Source of the DNA: Frankiales bacterium
GTDB taxonomy: Bacteria; Actinomycetota; Actinomycetes; JAFAQI01
Length of the DNA stretch: 13,704 nucleotides
Direction of reading: 5' to 3'
NCBI GenBank assembly: GCA_019246495.1
Contig: JAFAQI010000127.1
Span: 1 to 13,704, forward strand
The notes beneath the pieces are model-generated. The model was not told the DNA's origin. It saw only the letters and a program-made list of their open reading frames with translations, and searched no databases. Positions 5,682 through 13,598 of the stretch are shown one piece after another. A program made the translations under genes and the position numbers. Position 1 is the stretch's first letter. Each line of letters starts with the position of its first letter.

Positions 5682-7852
5682 ACCTCTCCCAGATCTCGCT
5701 TCCGCGCTGGTCGGTGCGGCTGATCCAGGCTGTCGCCTGGCCGCTGGCGGTGGTGCTCGCCGTCGAGCTGTGCTTCGGGCGCAGCAAGACCTCGCACTGG
5801 ATCGGCGTACCAGTCCCGACCGGCGTGCCGCTCGGCATCCTGCTCAACGGCGCGATCCTCGGCATGCTCTACGCGCTGCTGGCGTTCGGCCTCATCCTGG
5901 TCTACCGCGCCAACCGCATCATCAACTTCGCGCATGCCGGGCTCGGCCTCGTGCCCGCGGTGACCGGGCTCCTGCTCATCACCAATCGCAACTGGCCCTA
6001 CTGGGCCGGACTGATCGTCATGCTTGTCGGATCCGCGCTCACCGGCGGCGTGGTCGAGCTGCTGATGCGCCGGTTCGGCCAGTCGCCGCGGCTTATCGCG
6101 ACGGTGTTCACCATCGGCCTCGCACTGATCTTCGTCTATCTCGAGCTGCGGCTGCCCGACTGGATCGGCGGCACGAGCGGCGTCCCGTTCAACTTCCCCA
6201 CGCCCTACACGCACTTCAAGCTGACGATCGGGTCGGTCATCTTCAACGGTGACTACTTCGCGATCGTCATCGCGACCTTGCTCGTGTGTGCGGGTCTCAC
6301 TGCGTTCCTTCGCTACACACGCGTCGGCATCGCGGTTCGCGCGTCGGCGGAGAACGCCGACCAGGCCGCGCTGCTCGGTGTGCCCGTGGCTCGGCTTTCG
6401 ACGATCGTGTGGGTCGTGGCGGGCCTCTGCTCCGGGGTCGCGGTGTTCCTGCAGGCGCCGGTGACCGCACTGCCGTCCGGTGGCTCGGTCTCGCCACTCG
6501 TGCTGCTCTACGGGCTCGCGACAGCGGTCGTGGCGCGGATGGAAAGCCTGCCCATCGCGCTGGCTGCGGGCGCCGCGATCGGAATCGTGCAACAGGGTGC
6601 GTTCGCCGGCTCGAGCCGGCCCGACGACGCGGCGGCGTTGATGCTGCCGATCATCGTCGGCGCCTTGCTCTTCCAGCGCCGGCGCATGTCGCGTGCGTAT
6701 GACACGGGCATCGCATCGTACCGGACCCTGCAGGAGTTCCGGCCCATCCCGATCGAGCTGCGGAGCCTGCCGGAGGTGCGTCGCGCGCGGATCGCGCTGC
6801 CCGCGCTCGCCGTCGCGCTCGCTCTCGCGGCGCCCTGGATCGTCGGGACCGGTCGGTCGTCCTTCTGCACGCAGGCGGTGCTCGCGGGCATGGTCGCGGT
6901 CTCGCTCGTCGTGCTGTCGGGCTGGGCAGGACAGATCTCGCTCGGCCAGTTCGCGTTCGCGGGCGTCGGGGCGGCGGTGGCCGGCGGGCTGGCGGTCCGG
7001 CACAACGAGGACTTCTTCGTCGCGCTGCTCGCTGCCACGATCGCGGGAGCGGTGGTTGCGGTCATCATCGGCATCCCGGCGCTGCGCGTGCCGGGCCTCT
7101 TTCTCGCGGTTGTGACACTCGGGCTGGCGGCGACGGTGCAGTACGGCTTGCTGAGCAGAGCGCACTTCGCCTGGTTGCTGCCGCCGAACGGCAGCTACAT
7201 CACGAAGCCGAACCTGTATGGCCGCATCGATCTGTCATCCGACCTGCGCTACTACTACCTCTGCGCGATCTTCCTCGCGCTCGCCTGCCTGTCGGCGTGG
7301 TCGCTGCGGCACAGCCGCTCCGGCCGGCTGTTCATCGGGATGCGCGACAACGAGCGCGCTGCGCAGTCCTTCGGCGCCAACGCGACCAACACCCGGCTGG
7401 CGGCGTTCGCCATCTCGGGGGCGATCGCTGCACTTGCGGGCGCCCTGTCGGCGTACCAGTCCCAGGTCGACCCGGGCAGCTTCCAGATGGACGTCAGCCT
7501 CACGGCGTTCCTCTACGCCGTGGTCGGCGGTCTGACGTCGCTGCCGGGCGCGGTGCTCGCGACGATCGGCTTCACGGCGATCTCCTACTTCGGCGGCCCG
7601 CAGCTGTCGGTGCTCGCGAGCGGCGTCGGGGTCTCGCTCGTGCTGCTCGTCTTCCCGGGCGGTCTCGCGCAAGCGGCGCACCGCGGCCGGGACGGGCTGC
7701 TGCGCTGGCTTGCCGACCGGCACGAGCTGCATGTGCCGAGCCTCGTCGCGGACAGCCGGCAGCCGGACGAGAGCGATGCGGACGACGAGGTGCTGCGCTC
7801 GGCGGCGGACCGGGTGCAGAAGATCCGTGTCGGCGCGGGGAGCGCCCGATGA
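5678..7852 (+). CDS. Fused LivH-LivM branched-chain-type ABC importer permease
   Basis: A 724-residue inner-membrane protein joining both permease halves of a Liv-type (hydrophobic amino acid/carboxylate) importer. Seen: residues about 50-335 are LivH-like, with the signature IINFAHAGLG at 81-90 and the cytoplasmic coupling segment GIAVRASAENADQAALLGV at 217-235. A linker of about 35 residues leads to the LivM-like half (about 370-670), with LSGWAGQISLGQFAFAG at 413-429 and the coupling segment FIGMRDNERAAQSFGAN at 552-568. A charged cytosolic tail follows (about 670-724). Separate LivH and LivM are each about 290-350 residues, so both halves look complete. Start ATG overlaps the upstream stop by 4 nt (ATGA), and its own stop overlaps the next start the same way. 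Inferred: forms the channel driven by the ATPase domains of the next gene. Confidence 0.92.
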   Translation: MNLSQISLPRWSVRLIQAVAWPLAVVLAVELCFGRSKTSHWIGVPVPTGVPLGILLNGAILGMLYALLAFGLILVYRANRIINFAHAGLGLVPAVTGLLLITNRNWPYWAGLIVMLVGSALTGGVVELLMRRFGQSPRLIATVFTIGLALIFVYLELRLPDWIGGTSGVPFNFPTPYTHFKLTIGSVIFNGDYFAIVIATLLVCAGLTAFLRYTRVGIAVRASAENADQAALLGVPVARLSTIVWVVAGLCSGVAVFLQAPVTALPSGGSVSPLVLLYGLATAVVARMESLPIALAAGAAIGIVQQGAFAGSSRPDDAAALMLPIIVGALLFQRRRMSRAYDTGIASYRTLQEFRPIPIELRSLPEVRRARIALPALAVALALAAPWIVGTGRSSFCTQAVLAGMVAVSLVVLSGWAGQISLGQFAFAGVGAAVAGGLAVRHNEDFFVALLAATIAGAVVAVIIGIPALRVPGLFLAVVTLGLAATVQYGLLSRAHFAWLLPPNGSYITKPNLYGRIDLSSDLRYYYLCAIFLALACLSAWSLRHSRSGRLFIGMRDNERAAQSFGANATNTRLAAFAISGAIAALAGALSAYQSQVDPGSFQMDVSLTAFLYAVVGGLTSLPGAVLATIGFTAISYFGGPQLSVLASGVGVSLVLLVFPGGLAQAAHRGRDGLLRWLADRHELHVPSLVADSRQPDESDADDEVLRSAADRVQKIRVGAGSAR

Positions 7853-10779
7853 CCGGGCTGCGCCGGCTCACCGGCGGGCTCGCGACGTTCCCTCTGGTCA
7901 TTCTTGCGCTGCTGTTCTTCTTCGACGAGTGGGACACCGCGGCGTTCAACGTGCTCGCGCCCAACATCCAGGCTGCGTTCCACCTGAGCGACCGCAACTT
8001 CGGCTTGCTGGTGATCGGCAACTTGTCGATCGTGCTGCTCGCGGCGGTGCCGCTCGGTTACTTCGGCGACCGGCTGCCGCGAGTGTGGTTCGTGGCGAGC
8101 GGCGCGATCATCGCCGGCGTCTTCTCGCTGCTGACCGGCGTGGCCGGGACGCTGCTGGTGCTCGCGCTCGTGCGGCTGGGCAACGGTTTCGGTCGTCTGG
8201 TGAACGACCCGATCCACTCGTCGCTGCTCTCGGACTACTACCGCCCGAACGACCGGCCGGCGATCTATTCGGTGCACCGCAACGCCGAACGGGCCGCGCA
8301 GGTCGTCGGTCCCGCGGTCGCAGGCGTCATGGCCTACGTCGCCGGATGGCGCGCGGCGTTCATGGTGCTCATCGTCCCGATCGCCATCACCGCGCTCATC
8401 AGCCTCCGCCTGCGCGAGCCGGTCCGCGGCGGCACGGACGACCCGGACTCGGCCGAAGCCGCCGCGAAGGAGTCGCCGGTGCCGTTCGGCGAAGCGCGCC
8501 GGACGCTGTTCGCCGTACCGACCCTGCGCCGGCAGTTCACGTCGTTCTTCTTCATCGGCGCGGGGCTGATCCCCCTGGCGTTCTATGTCCCGATCTTCCT
8601 GCACAAGGTCTTTGGCGTCGGCGCGCTCGGGCGCGGCATCGTCGTGTCGATCAACGGTACTGCGGCCTTTGCCGGCGTGATGGCGTCCGGGCGCTGGACC
8701 CGGGGCTGGCTCGCGAAGGGTTTCGGCGAGCCGATCCGCTGGGCGGGCTACTCGCTCGTCGGTGTCGGCGTCGGCATCGCGATCCTGTGCGCGCTGCCGA
8801 ACCTCTACGCCGTTGTCGCGATGAGCGCCGTCACGTCGTTCATCGGTGGCATCTTCACGCCACCGTTCTTCGCGACGCAGGCCTTCGTCTCGCCGGCGCG
8901 GGTGCGGTCGCTGTCGTTCGCCTGGTCCGCGCTGTTCCTGCTTGCCGGCGTGTGGGTGCTGTTCATCATCCTTCCGGTGGCCAGCATCGCCGACAACCAC
9001 GGCATCCGCATCGGTTTCGCGGCGACGACGCCGTACTGGGTCATCGGGGGACTGGTGCTCGCGTCGGCGCGCAAGTTCGTGGCCGACGACGCGGCGGCTG
9101 CGCTCGACTCGCTCGCGTTCATCACGCGGGTGCGCCAGCAGCGCGCGACCGGCGAGCACGACGACGTGCTGTTGCATTGCCAGGGCGTGACCGTGGCGTA
9201 CGACGGCGTGCGCGTGCTGTTCGGGGTCGACCTCGAGGTGCATCGCGGCGAGATCGTCGCGCTGCTCGGCACCAACGGCGCCGGAAAGTCGACGCTGCTC
9301 AAGGCGATCAGCGGGCTGGTCGACCCGTCCGGCGGCGTGATCCTGCTGGACGGCAAGGACATCACGCACGCCGATCCGCTCACCGTGTCGCGGCTCGGTG
9401 TCGGCCAGATGCCCGGTGGCCGCGGCGTCTTCCCGACACTGACCGTCGACGAGCACTTCCAGGTCGCGACCTGGCAGGTCGAGGACAAGGCGGCGGCGGA
9501 GAAGGCCGTGGCCGACGTGCTTCGTCGGTTTCCGCGGCTGCGCGAGCGGCACAGCCAGCTCGCGGGCAACCTGTCCGGTGGTGAGCAGCAGATGCTGGCG
9601 CTCGGCATGGCGTTCATCACCCGGCCGCAGCTGCTGCTCATCGACGAGCTGTCGCTCGGTCTCGCGCCGACGATCGTGGAGCTGTTGCTCGAGACCGTGC
9701 GCGAGATCAACGCGCAGGGCACGACGATCGTGCTCGTCGAGCAGTCGGTCAACGTCGCGCTCACCGTTGCCGACCGCGCCTACTTCCTCGAGAAGGGTGA
9801 GGTGCGCTTCTCCGGACCGACCAAGGACCTGCTGGACCGCGACGACGTCATGCGCTCGGTGTTCCTCGCCGGCGCGACGAAGAAGCCGGCGAAGGCCGCA
9901 GGGCGTCGAACCCCGGCGCGGACGCGCGCGGCCAGCAACGGCAAGGCCGCCGAAACCCCGGACCGCGCGTTGCTCGAGGCGGTCGAGGTCTCGGTGTCGT
10001 TCGGCGGCATCCGGGCGATCGACGACGTCAGCATCGGTGTCTACGAGGGCGAGATCCTCGGTCTCATCGGACCGAATGGTGCCGGCAAGACCACGTTGTT
10101 CGACGTACTGTCCGGGTTCGTCACGCCCGGCGTCGGTCGCGTGATGTTCGGTGGCTACGACGTGACGGCTCTCGCGCCGGACGTGCGCGCGCGGATGGGA
10201 CTCGGCCGGTCGTTCCAGGACGCGCGGATCTTCTCCTCGCTCACGGTCGCCGAGAACCTCGCCTATGCACTGGAGCGACATCTGCCGGTGCGCGATCACG
10301 CGGCAGCGGCGCTAGGCCTGCCTGCCGTGCGCGAGCAGGAGGACCACATCGCCTGGTCGGTCGCCGACCTCGTCGAGCTGATGGGACTCGGTGCGTTCCG
10401 CGACAAGTTCGTGAGCGAGCTGTCGACCGGATCGCGTCGTGTCGTCGACATCGCGATGGCCGTCGCGCACGATCCCGCCGTACTCATCCTGGACGAGCCG
10501 TCCAGCGGCATCGCACAACGCGAGACCGAGGCACTGGCTCCGTTGCTCCGCCAGATCCGCGACGAGACCGGCTGCGCCATCCTCGTCATCGAGCACGACA
10601 TGCCGCTGATCGCTGCGGTCTCCGACCGCTTGGCGGCGCTCGATCAGGGTCGGCTGCTGCTCACCGGGCCGCCGAACGACGTCCTCGCCGACCCGCGGGT
10701 GGTGTCGGCGTATCTCGGCACCGACCGGGCGACCATCCAGCGTTCCGGGGAAACCGTCGGCGCGCGGAGTGCGCGATGA
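7849..10779 (+). CDS. Triple fusion: MFS transporter - LivF-type ATPase - LivG-type ATPase
   Basis: A single open frame of 976 residues. Seen: residues 1-410 form an MFS fold with about 12 hydrophobic segments, an Asp-containing first helix (DEWD at 26-29) and loop motif A as GYFGDRLPR (70-78). Residues about 440-675 are LivF-like: Walker A GTNGAGKST at 474-482, signature LSGGEQQ at 575-581, Walker B with Asp599-Glu600, the LivF-typical SLGLAP, and VEQ in place of the switch histidine. A basic Ala/Lys/Arg linker (about 676-704) leads to a LivG-like domain: Walker A GPNGAGKTT at 741-749, LSTGSRR signature at 858-864, Asp882-Glu883 and switch His916. Both domains look catalytically intact except DELS replacing the usual DEPS after the first Walker B. 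No stop or strong internal ribosome site separates the parts. It overlaps both neighbours by ATGA. Inferred: energises the LivHM permease; the role of the MFS part is unknown. Confidence 0.9.
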   Translation: MTGLRRLTGGLATFPLVILALLFFFDEWDTAAFNVLAPNIQAAFHLSDRNFGLLVIGNLSIVLLAAVPLGYFGDRLPRVWFVASGAIIAGVFSLLTGVAGTLLVLALVRLGNGFGRLVNDPIHSSLLSDYYRPNDRPAIYSVHRNAERAAQVVGPAVAGVMAYVAGWRAAFMVLIVPIAITALISLRLREPVRGGTDDPDSAEAAAKESPVPFGEARRTLFAVPTLRRQFTSFFFIGAGLIPLAFYVPIFLHKVFGVGALGRGIVVSINGTAAFAGVMASGRWTRGWLAKGFGEPIRWAGYSLVGVGVGIAILCALPNLYAVVAMSAVTSFIGGIFTPPFFATQAFVSPARVRSLSFAWSALFLLAGVWVLFIILPVASIADNHGIRIGFAATTPYWVIGGLVLASARKFVADDAAAALDSLAFITRVRQQRATGEHDDVLLHCQGVTVAYDGVRVLFGVDLEVHRGEIVALLGTNGAGKSTLLKAISGLVDPSGGVILLDGKDITHADPLTVSRLGVGQMPGGRGVFPTLTVDEHFQVATWQVEDKAAAEKAVADVLRRFPRLRERHSQLAGNLSGGEQQMLALGMAFITRPQLLLIDELSLGLAPTIVELLLETVREINAQGTTIVLVEQSVNVALTVADRAYFLEKGEVRFSGPTKDLLDRDDVMRSVFLAGATKKPAKAAGRRTPARTRAASNGKAAETPDRALLEAVEVSVSFGGIRAIDDVSIGVYEGEILGLIGPNGAGKTTLFDVLSGFVTPGVGRVMFGGYDVTALAPDVRARMGLGRSFQDARIFSSLTVAENLAYALERHLPVRDHAAAALGLPAVREQEDHIAWSVADLVELMGLGAFRDKFVSELSTGSRRVVDIAMAVAHDPAVLILDEPSSGIAQRETEALAPLLRQIRDETGCAILVIEHDMPLIAAVSDRLAALDQGRLLLTGPPNDVLADPRVVSAYLGTDRATIQRSGETVGARSAR

Positions 10780-11891
10780 CCGCGGTACGCCGGCGGGCCA
10801 TCGCTCTCCTCGTCATCGCGACCGGCGGTGTCGGCGCGCTGCTGCTCGGCGCTGCCGCACCGGCCGGAGCACAGGCACCTGCCGTCGCCTCGTGGTGGAA
10901 CGTCGCCAACCTTGGCAAGCCCGCACCCGCACCGCCCGCGCCGCCCGACGTCAAGGCCGGCGACCTGCTCGTGCAGGGCTCCAACTCCGCACCGGCGGGC
11001 GTGACGTTGCCGGTGAGCAAGGCGCCGGCGTCGGCGCAGGCCATCGCGGGGCTTTCGTTCACCCTTGCCGCGACCGACATCGTCGGTGCGCTGCGGCTGA
11101 CCATCGAGGGGACGCCACCGCCGCAGGTCTCTGTCGTTGCCTGCAAGGCCACCAAGCCGGTCCCGCGCGAGGAAAACGGTCCATGGGCGGACGTCCCGGC
11201 GTACGACGGGACCGCCTGCGACCCCGGCGTGCTGAAGGGCAGCACGGTCGTCTTCGCCAACGCCAGCCGGCTCGTCACTCCAGGCCGGCTCGCGCTGGTG
11301 CTGTTGCCAGGCCCGGTCGACCGCGTCGTGTTCAAGCATCCCGATGCGTCGGCGTTGCAGGTCACGAGTGCGACCGGGGTTGGCGCCGCCGCGCCGCCGC
11401 TCGGCAGTGACAACGGCACGGGTACGACGCCGTCGGGCGGCAACGCAGGACCGGTGTCCGCGCCCGTCGGCGGCAGCGCGGTCTCGCAACCGACCGTCGG
11501 CTTGCCGCCGCCATCAACGTCGACCGCACCGGCCACACCGCCGCTGGTCGCCGGGCAGCCGACGACGCCGGGGACAACGACGCCGGCGGCAGCCGCCCGA
11601 ACCACGGCGGCCTCGAGCGGGCTGAGCACCGGTGCGCGACGGGCGATCGCACTGGTCATCCTCGCGTTGGAGGCGGTCGGATTCGTCCTCATGTCACGGA
11701 CCGGCGAACCGCCCGCCGTCGTGACCGGAGCAGGGCTTGTGGCGGGTGCCGCGGGCGCGGGTGGGCTCGTCGGCGGCAGGTTCCGCCCGCCCGACCGCGT
11801 GGTGGCCGGTGGCCGCTCAGTCGCGACCGCCGACGTCGGCGGCGTGGGACGCTTCCGTCGCGAGCGCTCGGGACCTGCTCCTCAACTGTGA
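10776..11891 (+). CDS. Exported, C-terminally membrane-anchored protein of unknown function
   Basis: I do not recognise a named family for this 371-residue protein. Seen: a cleavable-looking signal peptide (RRR then a hydrophobic stretch, with an AGAQA cleavage region near residue 34); a Pro/Ala-rich patch (49-57); a globular part at about 58-200 rich in beta-type sequence with only two cysteines (123 and 148), probably one disulfide; a Pro/Thr/Ser/Gly-rich linker at about 205-285; a membrane helix at about 289-306; and a Gly/Ala-rich second hydrophobic stretch (about 312-334) before a basic tail. The layout (exported domain, stalk, anchor) suggests a cell-envelope protein displayed outside the membrane. 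The start overlaps the ATPase-fusion stop by ATGA, so it is co-translated with the transporter. Inferred: an accessory component of the importer or a surface ligand-capture protein; no catalytic motif visible. Confidence 0.75.
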   Translation: MTAVRRRAIALLVIATGGVGALLLGAAAPAGAQAPAVASWWNVANLGKPAPAPPAPPDVKAGDLLVQGSNSAPAGVTLPVSKAPASAQAIAGLSFTLAATDIVGALRLTIEGTPPPQVSVVACKATKPVPREENGPWADVPAYDGTACDPGVLKGSTVVFANASRLVTPGRLALVLLPGPVDRVVFKHPDASALQVTSATGVGAAAPPLGSDNGTGTTPSGGNAGPVSAPVGGSAVSQPTVGLPPPSTSTAPATPPLVAGQPTTPGTTTPAAAARTTAASSGLSTGARRAIALVILALEAVGFVLMSRTGEPPAVVTGAGLVAGAAGAGGLVGGRFRPPDRVVAGGRSVATADVGGVGRFRRERSGPAPQL

Positions 11892-11917
11892 TCTGACGAC
11901 CCGGAAAGCGACGGCGA

Positions 11918-13477
11918 ATGACGAACGACATGGTGACCCGGCCCACCGGGTCGAGCCTCCAACGTCTCGGTGAGGCCGCAGCGGAGCGCCTCGGCGGCGA
12001 GTCCGTTCTGCATTTCGAGGACCAGACGTTCACCGGTAAGCAGCTTCAGCAGCGCAGCCGGCGGTTGTCCCAGGGACTGCGGGACGCGGGCCTGCAGCCG
12101 GGCGAACGCGTGGTCGTCTGCATGGCGAACTGCCCCGAGGTTGGCCTCACCTACAGCGCGGTGTGGCGAGCCGGCGCCGTCACGACTCCCGTGCTGTTCT
12201 TGCTCAGCGAGGACGAGCTGCGGCACGTGTTGGCTGACAGCGAAGCTGCTTACGTCGTCAGCACGCCGGACTTCCTGCCCAAGGTCATCGCCGCGTCGAC
12301 CGGGGTCAGCACGCTTCGCGGCATCATCGTCGCGGATGGCGGGCCGGGCGGGGCGACCGCCGGCGTACCGCTCCTGGACTTCGCCGACCTCGAGAACGCG
12401 GCGGAGGGCGACCTCGTCGACTGCGCCTCGTCCGATCTGGCGGCGCTGCTCTACACCGGCGGCACGACCGGCCGGTCCAAGGGCGTGATGCTGAGCCACG
12501 ATGCGCTTTCGTCCGCGGCGTGGGCGCTGGTGGCGGCGGGCAAGGAGACCGAGCGCGAGCCGTCGACGCGGTCGCTGCTTCCGCTTCCGCTGTCGCACGT
12601 CTATGGCCTGATGCTGACGATCGCGGGAAGCCATGCGACCGAGCCCGGTACGACGGTGCTCATGCGATGGTTCGACCCGGCCGGCTGGGTTCAGCTCGCG
12701 GAGCAGCACCGGATCCAGGCGAGCGCACTCGTGCCGTCGATGATCCAGATGCTGCTCGCACAGCCGCTGGAGGACCACGACCTGTCGGAGCTACGCCGCC
12801 TCGGCAGCGGTGGCGCGTCGCTCGCGCCGGAGGTCGCCGAGGAGCTGCTCAAGCGGCTGCCCCATGTCGAGATCACCGAGGGCTACGGCTGCACGGAGAC
12901 CGGTGCCTCGTGTGCGGCGACTCGGCCCGGTGAGGCTCGCCTGGGGAGTGTCGGCAAACCCCTACCGGGCATCGACGTACGGCTCGAGAAGGCGGACGGC
13001 ACCGACGCCGCGCTGGGCGAGGACGGTGAGATCTGCGTCCGCGGACCGAACCTGATGACCGGCTACTGGAACGCGCCCGAGGAGACAGCGAAGGCGATCC
13101 GCGACGGCTGGTTCCACACCGGCGACATCGGCCGGTTCGACGTGGACGGCTACCTCTACGTCGTCGACCGGATCAAGGACCTCATCATCCGCGGCGGGAT
13201 CAACGTCTATCCGCGCGACATCGAGGACGCCCTCCTCGAGCATCCGGACATCGTCGGTGCCGGTGTCGTCGGCAAGAAGGACGAGCGGATGGGCGAGGAG
13301 GTCGTCGCGTTCGTGCAACTACGGCCGGGCGCGACTCTGACGCCGGAGGATGTCGTCGACTATGCGCGGGGCCGATTGTCGGCCGCCAAGTATCCGCGCG
13401 ACGTCCGCATCGTCGACGCGCTTCCGCTGACGAGCGTCTTCAAGCTCGACCGCAAAGCGCTCCGCACCCAGCTCTAA
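11918..13477 (+). CDS. AMP-forming acyl-CoA synthetase (ANL superfamily)
   Basis: A 519-residue cytosolic enzyme predicted to activate a carboxylic acid with ATP and CoA. Seen: the P-loop-like motif YTGGTTGRSKG at 179-189; GYGCTETG at 322-329, the adenylate-binding motif; TGD at 401-403; the hinge stretch DRIKDLIIRGG at 417-427; and Lys509 in the C-terminal FKLDRKAL stretch, where the adenylation lysine is expected (the usual preceding Gly is Phe here). All core motifs are present and the length is normal. Start ATG at 11918, 26 nt after the preceding gene; GGAAAG sits about 10 nt upstream as a modest ribosome site. Last gene of the rightward set. Inferred: makes the CoA thioester of the imported acid, or of the acid released by the divergent hydrolase, feeding beta-oxidation-like steps. 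Chain-length specificity cannot be read. Confidence 0.92.
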   Translation: MTNDMVTRPTGSSLQRLGEAAAERLGGESVLHFEDQTFTGKQLQQRSRRLSQGLRDAGLQPGERVVVCMANCPEVGLTYSAVWRAGAVTTPVLFLLSEDELRHVLADSEAAYVVSTPDFLPKVIAASTGVSTLRGIIVADGGPGGATAGVPLLDFADLENAAEGDLVDCASSDLAALLYTGGTTGRSKGVMLSHDALSSAAWALVAAGKETEREPSTRSLLPLPLSHVYGLMLTIAGSHATEPGTTVLMRWFDPAGWVQLAEQHRIQASALVPSMIQMLLAQPLEDHDLSELRRLGSGGASLAPEVAEELLKRLPHVEITEGYGCTETGASCAATRPGEARLGSVGKPLPGIDVRLEKADGTDAALGEDGEICVRGPNLMTGYWNAPEETAKAIRDGWFHTGDIGRFDVDGYLYVVDRIKDLIIRGGINVYPRDIEDALLEHPDIVGAGVVGKKDERMGEEVVAFVQLRPGATLTPEDVVDYARGRLSAAKYPRDVRIVDALPLTSVFKLDRKALRTQL

Positions 13478-13486
13478 CCCCCCGCG

Positions 13487-13546
13487 TTGAGTGCAACGAA
13501 ATGCACGCAACTTCGCTGGTGGTTAGGTGCATTACGTCGCACTCAA
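13487..13546. repeat. Long inverted repeat (20-bp arms, 20-nt loop) between synthetase and next gene
   Basis: Seen: the left arm at 13487-13506 and right arm at 13527-13546 are complementary at 18 of 20 positions, starting TTGAGTGC and ending GCACTCAA. Each arm is itself a weaker dyad (GTGC...GCAC). It begins 9 nt after the synthetase stop and ends 52 nt before the next probable start codon. No T-run follows, so if it is a terminator it is of the non-classical type. Alternatives are an operator for the downstream gene or a dispersed repeat element. Confidence 0.7.
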
Positions 13547-13598
13547 GGGCTGTGGACAAGGGTTCGCGGCGTCGCTCGCCTTGCGGCACGCTGCCGTC

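Noticed and set aside
5600..7165. Long minus-strand open frame opposite the LivHM gene
   Set aside because: Composition dominated by charged residues, no motif, and the plus strand encodes a clear permease.
7297..7848. Extended frame upstream of the MFS-ABC start
   Set aside because: It overlaps the C-terminal LivM half in another frame and gives a low-complexity translation; the ATG at 7849 begins just before the first MFS helix and overlaps the upstream stop as ATGA.
7585..10299. Very long open frame on the minus strand across the MFS-ABC gene
   Set aside because: Its translation is rich in Arg, Glu, Asp and His with no recognisable domain, and it lies opposite a gene with clear motifs. 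It is the usual antisense shadow of GC-rich coding sequence.
13478..13598. Classical intrinsic terminator after the synthetase
   Set aside because: There is a strong dyad but no T-run after it, so it is listed as an inverted repeat of undecided role.
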